Shown in pieces: positions 17,769-25,391 of a stretch of 64,000 nucleotides of DNA; position 1 is the first letter of the stretch, and every line of letters starts with the position of its first letter. A program made the position numbers and the translations under genes. The notes beneath the pieces were generated by a model that was not told the DNA's origin, did no database searches, and saw only the letters and a program-made list of their open reading frames with translations. This DNA comes from Salipiger aestuarii (GTDB lineage Bacteria > Pseudomonadota > Alphaproteobacteria > Rhodobacterales > Rhodobacteraceae), in contig NZ_QLMG01000018.1 of NCBI RefSeq assembly GCF_003259905.1, positions 1-64,000 of the forward strand, read 5' to 3'.

Positions 17769-19222
17769 GCGACTTTCTCCTTGCTGGTCTGCGGCAGGTC
17801 CGAGGCTGTCCATTCACTGCCGTCAAGCTCGGGCTGTTCGTAGTTCAGCATCGCCTGCCAATGCGTTGAAATATCTTCTGAATAAAGCGTGGACGCCATG
17901 GAGCGCGCCAGCCAGGCCGCGCCTTCGGACACGCCCGGAATATCGCCCGAAACCTTGCCCAGAGACGCCGACGATCCGTAGTTGAAGCAATAAACATGGC
18001 GCAGCCACGGCACCGCGCCGGGTGTCTTTTCGCGAAAGGTGAAATCGGGGTTGAGATAGGGAAAATTCCCCAGATCGCGGCTTTGTTCGCTTTCGGGCGG
18101 GGTATAGGCGTCGCGCCACAACAGGATCTCGCCCGCGACATCGCCAAATTCGGTGCGCGCCATCGGGTCGATGACAAAGCCGGTGCCCAGGATCAGGAAA
18201 TCGCAGACATGCGAGGTACCGTCGGCGAAATGGATCCTGATCTCGTCGCCGATATCCTCGACGCGCGTGGTGGCCTTGCCGAAATGGAAAAAGGCATTGG
18301 GGTGGCGGCTGACCCGCAGCGTCGATCCGTGCGGAGACGGCGTCTGCGTGGCAAAGCTGTATTGCATGAAACGCCAGCGCCATTCGTCCGGCAGATCGGC
18401 AAACCCGGCGGTAAACCCGAACGAGCCGATGCCCATCATCTTGTTGACGGTCGGCATGGTGTCGCGCCGGATCAGGTGACGGACTTCGGCCGCGCCATGT
18501 TCCAGTGCCTCGGCCGCGTTGTCCACAGCCGACGCCCCGACGCCGATCACCGCCACGCGTTTGCCGCGCAGCGCGTCAAAGTCGATGTCATCGGCGCTGT
18601 GGGCCCAGAAACCGCGATCCAGCCCGTCGACAAAGCCCGGAATATTCGGCCCGCCGGTGCCGTCGCGGCCCGTGGCGAACACCAGCTTGCGGCACAGCAC
18701 CTGCTCGCCGCTGCCCAGCGTCAGGTTCAGCAGATCGCCTTGCGGTTCGACCTTGTCCACCGATACGTTATTTTCCACCGGCACCCCCACGGCGCGGCGG
18801 TACCAGCGCAGGTAATCCATCCATTGCGGGCGCGGGATCTTGTCCAGCGCGTCCCAGGCTTCGGCCCCGAACTGCGCACGAAACCACGCCTGAAAGGTCA
18901 GCGCGCCATGCCCGGCGGCGGGGCCGGTCAGCACCTTGGGCGAGCGCAGGGTCTGCATGCGGGCATAGTTCAGCCACGGCCCCTCGTACCCTTCGGGATT
19001 GCGATCCAGCACACGGATGTTGTGGATGCCACCGGAAGTCAGGTTCAGCCAGGCGACCATGCCGCACATGCCGGCGCCGATAATCACCACATCGGTGACC
19101 CCGTCCCGCGGGGGAACCCATCCCTTGCCCGGATGGCACAGAAACGCAAGATCCTCGGCCAGACGCGCTTCGAGCGCTGCCAGCCCCTGTCCGTCGATCG
19201 AATATGTATCGTTCGTTTGCAT
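17765..19222 (-). CDS. FAD/NAD(P)-dependent flavin monooxygenase-like oxidoreductase
   Basis: The 485-aa protein has a dinucleotide FAD motif GAGMCG (residues 49-54), a central NADPH motif GVGASA, and a third segment CDFLILGTGF typical of group B flavin monooxygenases. Such enzymes N- or S-oxygenate amines and thioethers. An AGGAAG site precedes the ATG. The gene starts 39 bases after the MFS gene and overlaps the CMD gene by four bases. Within the cluster it is the best candidate for initial oxygenation of the imported compound; substrate unknown. Confidence 0.85.
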   Translation of the reverse strand: MQTNDTYSIDGQGLAALEARLAEDLAFLCHPGKGWVPPRDGVTDVVIIGAGMCGMVAWLNLTSGGIHNIRVLDRNPEGYEGPWLNYARMQTLRSPKVLTGPAAGHGALTFQAWFRAQFGAEAWDALDKIPRPQWMDYLRWYRRAVGVPVENNVSVDKVEPQGDLLNLTLGSGEQVLCRKLVFATGRDGTGGPNIPGFVDGLDRGFWAHSADDIDFDALRGKRVAVIGVGASAVDNAAEALEHGAAEVRHLIRRDTMPTVNKMMGIGSFGFTAGFADLPDEWRWRFMQYSFATQTPSPHGSTLRVSRHPNAFFHFGKATTRVEDIGDEIRIHFADGTSHVCDFLILGTGFVIDPMARTEFGDVAGEILLWRDAYTPPESEQSRDLGNFPYLNPDFTFREKTPGAVPWLRHVYCFNYGSSASLGKVSGDIPGVSEGAAWLARSMASTLYSEDISTHWQAMLNYEQPELDGSEWTASDLPQTSKEKVA

Positions 19223-19261
19223 ACGAATCTTCCTACATCAAAGTCGGGGTGCGGTTCAGCA

Positions 19262-20599
19262 TCAAACTTGGGCGTTTGCCCACCGGGGATGCAGATCGTC
19301 TATATGATAGGCATGGGCGTGGCGGCTTTGCCCGCCCTGACCGTCATGGCGGCGCAGGTGCGGATGGTCTGGCGGCAGATCGGGGTGGGTGTGCACCCGT
19401 TCCAGCGGATCAAACGCGGGCCAGGCGCGCATCGCGACACCCGCCGTCAGCACCGAAAGCCCCGCAAGCGCCAGCAGCGCCGGTTCCAGCCCCAGCGACG
19501 CGGCCAAAGCGCCCGCCAGCGGATACGCCACCAGCCAGCCCGCGTGACTGAGCGAAAACTGCGCAGCGAACACCGCCGCGCGGTCATCGGGGTTGGCCGA
19601 TCTTGCGATCACAAGGCCGCCCGGCGTCAGCGCCAGCGACGAGGTCAGCCCAAAGCCGGCCCAGACCACCAGCAACCCGGCCAGGGACGGCTGTGGCAGC
19701 AGCGCGAACAGGGCGCCGACCGCCGCGAAGCCGAACACGCCCCAGATCATCGCCCGTCGTTCGGGGATGCGCCGCAGCAGGCGCGGCACGCTCACGGCCC
19801 CCAGCGCGGCGCCGGCCCCGTAGCCTGCCATCAGCACAGGGTACAGCCCATCGGCGTCCCCCAGCCTTGTGCCCGCATAGACCACCGTGTTCACCAGCAC
19901 CCAGGCCATGCTCAACGACAGCGCCAGCGTCAGCAGGAACAGCCCGCGCAGCCGCGGTGTGCGGCTATAGATCGTCATGCCGCGCAAGGCGCGCTGGATG
20001 AACGGCCCCTTGCGCAAGGTCGTGCCGCGCGCGGGAAACGGCGTTGCCAGCAAGAAACCGACCGACCCGACAAAGGCCAGAGCGGCGCACAGGAACAGTG
20101 CGTTCGGATCCACCAGTTTCAGCATCATCGCGGCGATGACGGGGCTAAGCACCGATTCCAGCGTGTAGGCGATGCGCGACCAGGCCAGCGCTTGGGTGTA
20201 TTGCGCCTCATCCGGCAGAACGTCGGGGATCACCGACTGGAACAGTGGCGTAAACCCCGATGCCAGCACAAAGAACAGAAAGGCCAGCGTTGCGATCTGC
20301 CAGGGCGCGACCGCAAAAACCATCGGCACCAGCAGCAGCATCCGGCCTGCATCCAGCCCCACCATCGCCGCTTTGCGCGGCACCCGCGCGAGCAACGCCT
20401 CGGACACCGGCGCAAGGCCGACATAGGCCACCATCTTCAGCGCCAGAAGCAGGCCCAGAACCTGCCCCCCGGATTCGGGGCCGCCGAGCCGCCAGGCTGC
20501 CAGCGACAGCGCGACGGTCAGAAAACCCACCCCGACAAGCGAGCAGATCTGGGCGGCGAACAGCGTGCGGAACGCACGCGCGGACAAGGGACTGGTCAC
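19262..20599 (-). CDS. MFS transporter with a histidine-rich C-terminal tail
   Basis: An integral inner-membrane protein of 445 aa with about 12 hydrophobic helices and a conserved cytoplasmic loop (ARVPRKAAMVGLDAGR). The last 44 residues are hydrophilic and contain nine histidines (for example DHPHLRRH and RHAHAYH), suggesting metal binding or a regulatory tail. It overlaps the PLP-enzyme gene by four bases and precedes the monooxygenase by 39. It may export a product or import a substrate of the cluster; direction unknown. Confidence 0.88.
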   Translation of the reverse strand: MTSPLSARAFRTLFAAQICSLVGVGFLTVALSLAAWRLGGPESGGQVLGLLLALKMVAYVGLAPVSEALLARVPRKAAMVGLDAGRMLLLVPMVFAVAPWQIATLAFLFFVLASGFTPLFQSVIPDVLPDEAQYTQALAWSRIAYTLESVLSPVIAAMMLKLVDPNALFLCAALAFVGSVGFLLATPFPARGTTLRKGPFIQRALRGMTIYSRTPRLRGLFLLTLALSLSMAWVLVNTVVYAGTRLGDADGLYPVLMAGYGAGAALGAVSVPRLLRRIPERRAMIWGVFGFAAVGALFALLPQPSLAGLLVVWAGFGLTSSLALTPGGLVIARSANPDDRAAVFAAQFSLSHAGWLVAYPLAGALAASLGLEPALLALAGLSVLTAGVAMRAWPAFDPLERVHTHPDLPPDHPHLRRHDGQGGQSRHAHAYHIDDLHPRWANAQV

Positions 20600-22053
20600 G
20601 AAGCGAGGCTCTTTTCTGACATGGCAATGGTAAACCGGGCCGTGGCCCGATCGACGTCATAATGCGTAAGATAGTCTGGCGCCTCATGGGCCAGCCTGTC
20701 CACCGCTGCAATCACGAAATCCGCCTTGTTGTCGGTCATCAGCGCCGAAAGGTTGAGCCGGACCCAGCCGGGTTTGGCCAGTTCCTCGCCCGCGTCCAGA
20801 CACGCGAACATCGCGTCGGATTCGGATTTGCCCAACCCCAGCAGCCTGTGCGCGTAGGACCCCGCGCAAGCGCAGCCTCCGCGCGCCTGGATGCCGTGCA
20901 CGTCGCTTAGCAGACGGGTAAAGAACTGGTGATGCACCAACCCGCCCTGCCCGTTCCGCACGCGGAACGAAAAGATCGGCAGCGCATCGGGACGGTGCAG
21001 GCCCAGCATCTCGATCCGGGGGTTGCGCCGCCAGACCGCATCGGCACGGGACCGCAGGGTGCGCTGACGGGCGTCCAGCCAGTCCTGCCCAAGCGCCTCT
21101 TTGATCAGCAGCGCAAGGCAGGCGCGGATGTCACCGATCACGTTCGGAGTGCCGCCTTCTTCGCGCTCGGCCAGCGCATCCGAATAGCGGTGCCCCCAGG
21201 GGGACACAAAGCTGACCGTTCCGCCCCCCGGCAGCGTCGGGGCCGCGCGGCGCGCAATGGAATCGCGCAGGATCATCAGGCCAGAGGCCCCCGGCCCGCC
21301 CGGAAACTTGTGCGCAGACAGAACGATAGCGTCTTTTTCCGCATCCGTTCCCTGACGCATCCGCATCTCGGCATAGGGCGCGGCGCAACCGAAATCCCAG
21401 ATCGCCAGCGCGCCGTGGCGGCGCAGTATCCGCGTCACCGCATCGGTGTCGGTCAGGATGCCGGTCACGTTCGACGCCGCGCCAAAGGCGCCAACGACGA
21501 TTTCCGCGCCTGCGGCCGCGGTCAGCCGCGCCTCCAGATCGGACATATCGGGGCCACCCGCGGCGGATTCGGCAATCTCGATCACTTCGGCCCCGGACTC
21601 GCGCCAGGGCAGCAGGTTCGAATGGTGCTCATACGGACCGACAAGCACCACCGCCCGCCCGCCGCGTGCCACGGTGCCCGACAGGTCCAGCAACGAGACG
21701 ATTCTGTTCAGCCCCGCCGTCGATCCGGCGCCGGCGAACACCACGCTCATGCCGTCGCCCGCCCCGACGATCCGGGCGATTTCGGCGCGAGCCGCTTCGC
21801 GCAGGCGGGTCATGAACGCCCCGCAATAGGAGGCTTGGGTGTGGCTGTTGGCGTAATAGGGCAGCACGGTGTCGCGGATGAAATCCTCGACCTGGGCAAG
21901 CGCACGCCCCGAGGCGACGTAATCGGCATAGACCAGCGGGCGCGCGCCAAAGGGTCCCTCGACCGTTGCACCGTCGCCGATCAGACCGCCGCGCAACCAG
22001 TCGGCAAGATCGGGGCGCCGCAGCGTTGCGGCAAAATCATCAAGAGGCGGCAT
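20596..22053 (-). CDS. Class V PLP-dependent aminotransferase / cysteine desulfurase-like enzyme
   Basis: A fold-type I PLP enzyme (485 aa). The Schiff-base lysine lies in SAHKFPGGPGASG, the phosphate-binding region near VFAGAGSTAGLNR, and a C-terminal RGGCACAGSYAH segment has cysteines placed as in desulfurase/lyase relatives. ATG 22053 is chosen because family members begin near this point; ATG 22095 is a 14-residue-longer alternative. It is the first gene of the ten-gene minus-strand cluster and diverges from the Lrp regulator. The reaction could be transamination, lyase or desulfurase chemistry. Confidence 0.85.
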   Translation of the reverse strand: MPPLDDFAATLRRPDLADWLRGGLIGDGATVEGPFGARPLVYADYVASGRALAQVEDFIRDTVLPYYANSHTQASYCGAFMTRLREAARAEIARIVGAGDGMSVVFAGAGSTAGLNRIVSLLDLSGTVARGGRAVVLVGPYEHHSNLLPWRESGAEVIEIAESAAGGPDMSDLEARLTAAAGAEIVVGAFGAASNVTGILTDTDAVTRILRRHGALAIWDFGCAAPYAEMRMRQGTDAEKDAIVLSAHKFPGGPGASGLMILRDSIARRAAPTLPGGGTVSFVSPWGHRYSDALAEREEGGTPNVIGDIRACLALLIKEALGQDWLDARQRTLRSRADAVWRRNPRIEMLGLHRPDALPIFSFRVRNGQGGLVHHQFFTRLLSDVHGIQARGGCACAGSYAHRLLGLGKSESDAMFACLDAGEELAKPGWVRLNLSALMTDNKADFVIAAVDRLAHEAPDYLTHYDVDRATARFTIAMSEKSLAS

Positions 22054-22115
22054 GAGCGGTCCGTTTTGCATCCAGGGGTGTATGTTTCGGATCATGTCAC
22101 AGCGAACGCAAAATA

Positions 22116-22141
22116 CCTCACATGAATTCCTCTTTATGAGG
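22116..22141. promoter_or_regulatory. Candidate Lrp/AsnC operator
   Basis: CCTCA (22116-22120) and TGAGG (22137-22141) form an inverted repeat with a 16-base AT-rich centre in the short divergent interval between the PLP-enzyme gene and the Lrp-type regulator. Size and AT-rich centre fit a dimer of an AsnC-like protein; binding is inferred from position. Confidence 0.5.
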
Positions 22142-22167
22142 CAGAAATTCTATCGTATGACCCAATC

Positions 22168-22629
22168 ATGAGCCTGAAAATAGATCATATTGACCGCCTT
22201 ATCCTGACTGAGCTGCAACGCGACGCTTCGCTGTCACAGCGCGCCCTGTCCGACAGGGTCGGCCTGTCGCAGAACGCCTGCTGGCGCAGGCTCAGGGCGC
22301 TGGATGCCGCCGGGGTGATCCGCAACCACACCGTCGTGCTGGATCGCGCGCAGCTTGGCGCCGGGCTGGTGGTTTTCGTGATGATCCGGACGCGGCACCA
22401 TTCGGCGGACTGGCTGAAACGCTTTCGCAGCCATGTGTCGACCATTCCCGACGTCATCGACTTTTTCCGCATCGGCGGCGATTACGACTACCTGCTCAAG
22501 ATCATCACCCACGACATGAACAGCTATGACGAGGTGTATAAACGCCTGATCGAGGATGTGGAACTTGAGACGGTGACATCCTATTTTGCCATGGAAGCGA
22601 TCGAGGAACAGCGGCCCATCCCTTTCTGA
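22168..22629 (+). CDS. Lrp/AsnC family transcriptional regulator
   Basis: A 153-aa regulator with an N-terminal helix-turn-helix (LSQRALSDRVGLSQNACWRRLRALDAAGVI) and a C-terminal RAM ligand-binding domain (IGGDYDYLLKI). Such proteins sense amino acids or related metabolites as octamers. It is transcribed divergently from the ten-gene cluster and is the obvious candidate regulator of it and of itself, through the palindrome in the shared interval. ATG 22168 gives the standard N-terminus. Confidence 0.93.
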   Translation: MSLKIDHIDRLILTELQRDASLSQRALSDRVGLSQNACWRRLRALDAAGVIRNHTVVLDRAQLGAGLVVFVMIRTRHHSADWLKRFRSHVSTIPDVIDFFRIGGDYDYLLKIITHDMNSYDEVYKRLIEDVELETVTSYFAMEAIEEQRPIPF

Positions 22630-22669
22630 AATCTTGCAAGCAATTGAAAGCACACGGCGAATAATGTAA

Positions 22670-22748
22670 ATGTAAAAAACATTCACATACGCCCCTTGCA
22701 AGAACCCGCCCCGATCCCGATCTCATGTAATGTGAAAGACATTCACAT
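22670..22748. promoter_or_regulatory. Two copies of a 19-bp inverted repeat upstream of DUF2852
   Basis: The second copy (22730-22748) is a perfect 7-5-7 palindrome, ATGTGAA-AGACA-TTCACAT. The first (22670-22688) is ATGTAAA-AAACA-TTCACAT, with one arm base changed. The centres are 60 bp apart, about six helical turns. They lie between the Lrp-type gene and the DUF2852 gene and look like operator sites for an unidentified dimeric regulator. Confidence 0.65.
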
Positions 22749-22779
22749 GACCCTGACGAGAGACAAAGGACCAACCCCC

Positions 22780-23232
22780 ATGACCGCCGCCACACAGGAA
22801 TATGCCACCCAAGGTCGCAACCCCGGCTGGCTGAGGCGTTCCGAAGCCTGGCTGGACCAACGCGGCAAGTTCGCGTGGATCGTCGCCATGGTTCTTGGCT
22901 TCATCCTCTTCTGGCCGATCGGCCTTTCCATCCTTGGTTACATGATCTGGAGCAATCGCATGTTCGGAACCGCCTGCCGCAAAAATCGCCAATTCACCCG
23001 CCAGACCGCGCGCTACAGCCATGGCTTCAGCGCGATGCGCTCTTCGGGCAACGCCGCCTTTGACGCCTACAAGGAAGACACGCTGCGTCGGCTTGAAGAC
23101 GAGCAGAAGAATTTCGAAGAGTTCCTTCAGCGGCTGCGCGATGCCCGGGACAAGGCCGAGTTCGACCAGTTCATGAACGACCGCGCCGACAAAGCCCGCA
23201 ACGTCAGGGAAGACGCCGCGCAGGACGCCTGA
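22780..23232 (+). CDS. DUF2852 membrane protein
   Basis: Function unknown. The 150-aa protein has one or two hydrophobic segments (WIVAMVLGFILFWPIGLSIL onward) followed by a charged, coiled-coil-prone cytoplasmic tail (RRLEDEQKNFEEFLQRLRDARD). I recognise the pattern as DUF2852, common in Rhodobacterales. ATG 22780 follows AAAGGA at nine bases; an upstream in-frame ATG (22747) lies inside the second inverted repeat and is less likely. The paired inverted repeats suggest regulated expression. Confidence 0.85.
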   Translation: MTAATQEYATQGRNPGWLRRSEAWLDQRGKFAWIVAMVLGFILFWPIGLSILGYMIWSNRMFGTACRKNRQFTRQTARYSHGFSAMRSSGNAAFDAYKEDTLRRLEDEQKNFEEFLQRLRDARDKAEFDQFMNDRADKARNVREDAAQDA

Positions 23233-23300
23233 CCGGGCAACGCATGGCCCCGCGCTGGGGGCCATGCGCAATTTCATACCCCCCCAATTCAGAGAGCCCC

Positions 23301-23750
23301 ATGTTTTCCGACAGCCCCCTTTCCCACCTGCCCGATCCCGTGACCCAGCGCGGCTTTTACGACAGCGTCGCGATCAAGCGCGGGCTTGCCTGGGTGGTCG
23401 ATTCAATCATCGTGGCCCTGCTGGTCCTCGTGGCGCTGGTCTTTACCGCCTTCCTGGGCGCCTTCGTGTTCTTTGCCCTGTGGATGGTCATCAGCTTTGC
23501 CTACCGCGTCATCACCCTCGCCAGCGGCTCTGCCACCTGGGGCATGCGCCTTATGGCGATCGAATTTCGCGACTGGCGCGGACAGCGGTTCGATCTGCCC
23601 CAGGCGTTTCTGCACACGCTGGGCTACATGGTTTCGGTGTCGATGGCGCCGCTGCAACTGATCTCGATCGTCTGCATGATCGCCACGGAACGCGGCCAGG
23701 GCCTGACCGACCTGTTGCTTGGCACGACGGCGCTGAACCGACGCGCCTGA
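23301..23750 (+). CDS. RDD family membrane protein
   Basis: A 149-aa protein with the RDD pattern: conserved Arg and two Asp (KRGLAWVVDSIIVALLV; RGQGLTDLLLG) and three hydrophobic helices. RDD proteins are poorly characterised; some are proposed ion exchangers. ATG 23301 follows AGAGAG; the frame upstream is not supported. It is 68 bases downstream of the DUF2852 gene on the same strand. Confidence 0.88.
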   Translation: MFSDSPLSHLPDPVTQRGFYDSVAIKRGLAWVVDSIIVALLVLVALVFTAFLGAFVFFALWMVISFAYRVITLASGSATWGMRLMAIEFRDWRGQRFDLPQAFLHTLGYMVSVSMAPLQLISIVCMIATERGQGLTDLLLGTTALNRRA

Positions 23751-23773
23751 GACGGCGTCGTCGCGCGACCGCG

Positions 23774-23820
23774 ACGGGCAGACAAACGCCCGTGATTTGC
23801 AAGCCGCCGGGCTTGCAAAT
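23774..23820. terminator. Two adjacent hairpins between RDD and bpt genes
   Basis: First hairpin: ACGGGC (23774-23779) with GCCCGT (23788-23793). Second: a perfect 11-bp stem (23795-23805 with 23810-23820) and loop GCCG. Neither is followed by a strong T tract. Probably a transcription stop or mRNA-stabilising structure after the RDD gene. Confidence 0.45.
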
Positions 23821-23950
23821 TCCGCAACAAACACTTTCCTTTGCCCTGGGTCGCAATTTTCCTCGTCCTGTCATCTCGCTGTTTCTGGGGGGCTTGGCGG
23901 TCGGGCGATTCATTGCTACCCTTCGAAACCGAACCTGACACGGGACACCC

Positions 23951-24763
23951 ATGCGCCATTCGCTGCCGCTTGCACCGCAATTTTATGTAACGGCACCGCA
24001 GCCCTGTCCGTACCTGCCCGGTCGGATGGAACGCAAACTGTTCACCGCCCTTCAGGGCGATACTGCCGAAAAACTCAACGACAGCCTGTCGAAACAAGGG
24101 TTTCGCCGGTCGCAAAACGTGCTCTATCGTCCGTCCTGTTCCGATTGCAGCGCCTGCCTGTCCGCCCGCATTGACGTGCGCCGGTTCCAGCCCGCGAAAA
24201 GCCAGCGCCGCGCGCTGAAACGCAACGCCAACCTTGTGCGCCGCGTTTCCAGTCCCTGGGCGACAGAGGATCAGTTTTCGCTGTTTCGCCGTTATCTGGA
24301 TGCGCGCCACGCCGATGGCGGCATGGCCGATATGGACATCTTTGAATTTGCCGCGATGGTCGAGGAAACGCCGATCCGCAGCCGTGTCGTGGAATATACC
24401 GACGGCAGGGGCGGCCCGCTCAAGGCCGTGTGCCTGACCGACGTTCTGGATGACGGCGTGTCGATGGTCTATTCCTTCTACGAACCCGAATTGCACAAGA
24501 AAAGCCTGGGCACATGGATGATCCTCGATCACGTCGAAATCGCGCGTGAGGCCGGTCTTCCCTATGTCTATCTGGGCTACTGGGTGCCGGGATCGACCAA
24601 GATGGGCTACAAGGCCCAGTTCGGCGCGCTGGAGGTGTATCGGCGCGGCCAATGGGAACGGATGCACGACAGCGCCGATTACGAGGTCGAGCGCCACCCG
24701 CTGTCGACCGATCCCATCGCCGAGCAGGTCGCCAATATCTCGCTTCCCGACAGCCGAAGCTGA
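23951..24763 (+). CDS. bpt: Aspartate/glutamate leucyltransferase (bacterial Ate1-type)
   Basis: Transfers Leu (or Arg) from aminoacyl-tRNA to acidic N-termini, making N-degrons for the ClpS-ClpAP pathway. The 270-aa length is typical of Bpt. Family segments present: the cysteine cluster [18 protein letters not shown], the [22 protein letters not shown] catalytic-core segment, and [21 protein letters not shown] 23951 gives the canonical [14 protein letters not shown] start. Monocistronic between hairpins on both sides. Confidence 0.95.
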   Translation: MRHSLPLAPQFYVTAPQPCPYLPGRMERKLFTALQGDTAEKLNDSLSKQGFRRSQNVLYRPSCSDCSACLSARIDVRRFQPAKSQRRALKRNANLVRRVSSPWATEDQFSLFRRYLDARHADGGMADMDIFEFAAMVEETPIRSRVVEYTDGRGGPLKAVCLTDVLDDGVSMVYSFYEPELHKKSLGTWMILDHVEIAREAGLPYVYLGYWVPGSTKMGYKAQFGALEVYRRGQWERMHDSADYEVERHPLSTDPIAEQVANISLPDSRS

Positions 24764-24770
24764 ACCGGCG

Positions 24771-24796
24771 ACACGGCGCCCCTGCGGACGCCGTGT
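24771..24796. terminator. Hairpin in the convergent bpt/pqiC interval
   Basis: An 8-bp stem, ACACGGCG (24771-24778) with CGCCGTGT (24789-24796), eight bases after the bpt stop. No T tract is seen, so efficiency is doubtful. Confidence 0.35.
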
Positions 24797-24836
24797 GTAA
24801 ACACCGGGCTTTGCATGACCGGACGAGACCCCCCGA

Positions 24837-25391
24837 TCAGCGCGCCAGCGACCCGATGATGTCTGCCGAAAGCTGCGAAATGGCCGCGCCGGTCGCCGCC
24901 GCGACGGCGTTGGGCGAATTGTCCCTCATCGGCTGCGCGATGCTGAAGGGCACGATGCGTTCGCGCACGATCCGGTCATAGGACGACAGGGCGTATTGCC
25001 CGGTCATCCGCAGCGTGCCATCGGCCTGCGCGACCAGTTGTGCCACCGTCACCGTGACCTCGGCCTGCGCGTCTTCTTGCAGCGGCCAGGGTTCGGGGGC
25101 GACCGTGGCCGAGGACCCCGCCGCGACCTGTTCGGCAATCGCCAGCGTCATCGCGCGTACCGGATCATCCGCCCAGAGCGCGTTCTGGATCGGGGAAAGC
25201 CCGCCATCGGGACCTTCGACCAGAATTTCGGACGCCTCGGCATAGGCGGGAAGCGACACGTCGCGCACTTCCAGCGTGGCGACCTGCACGCGGGCAGATC
25301 CCGCCACCTGGGGCGGATCGATCAGGTAGCGTTGATCGGTTCCGCAAGCCGCGAGGACCAGCACAAGGGGGATATAACGAAACATGGGCAT
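24837..25391 (-). CDS. PqiC-like ABC-type transport auxiliary lipoprotein
   Basis: An outer-membrane-anchored lipoprotein partner of the MCE protein encoded upstream. The signal peptide ends in a lipobox (VLVLAAC) near residue 17. The mature sequence (YLIDPP, VQVATLEVRDVSLPAYA, W-rich middle) fits the PqiC/ABC_trans_aux family, at about 184 aa. The ATG at 25391 overlaps the PqiB stop by one base (TGATG); a GTG three bases earlier is equally possible. Last gene of the pqi operon. Confidence 0.88.
   Translation of the reverse strand: MPMFRYIPLVLVLAACGTDQRYLIDPPQVAGSARVQVATLEVRDVSLPAYAEASEILVEGPDGGLSPIQNALWADDPVRAMTLAIAEQVAAGSSATVAPEPWPLQEDAQAEVTVTVAQLVAQADGTLRMTGQYALSSYDRIVRERIVPFSIAQPMRDNSPNAVAAATGAAISQLSADIIGSLAR

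Noticed and set aside
17996-20662. An 888-codon plus-strand frame opposite the monooxygenase and MFS genes
   Set aside because: Gln/Arg/Pro-rich translation without any domain; lies across the boundary of two well-supported genes.
22731-22747. CRP/FNR-type site (TGTGA...TCACA)
   Set aside because: The half-sites are separated by seven bases instead of the six needed for a CRP site, so I list it only as an unassigned inverted repeat.
23795-23820. Operator resembling TTTGCAAA-type short-chain acyl-CoA regulator sites
   Set aside because: The sequence is better explained as an 11-bp hairpin after the RDD gene; no acyl-CoA gene is adjacent.
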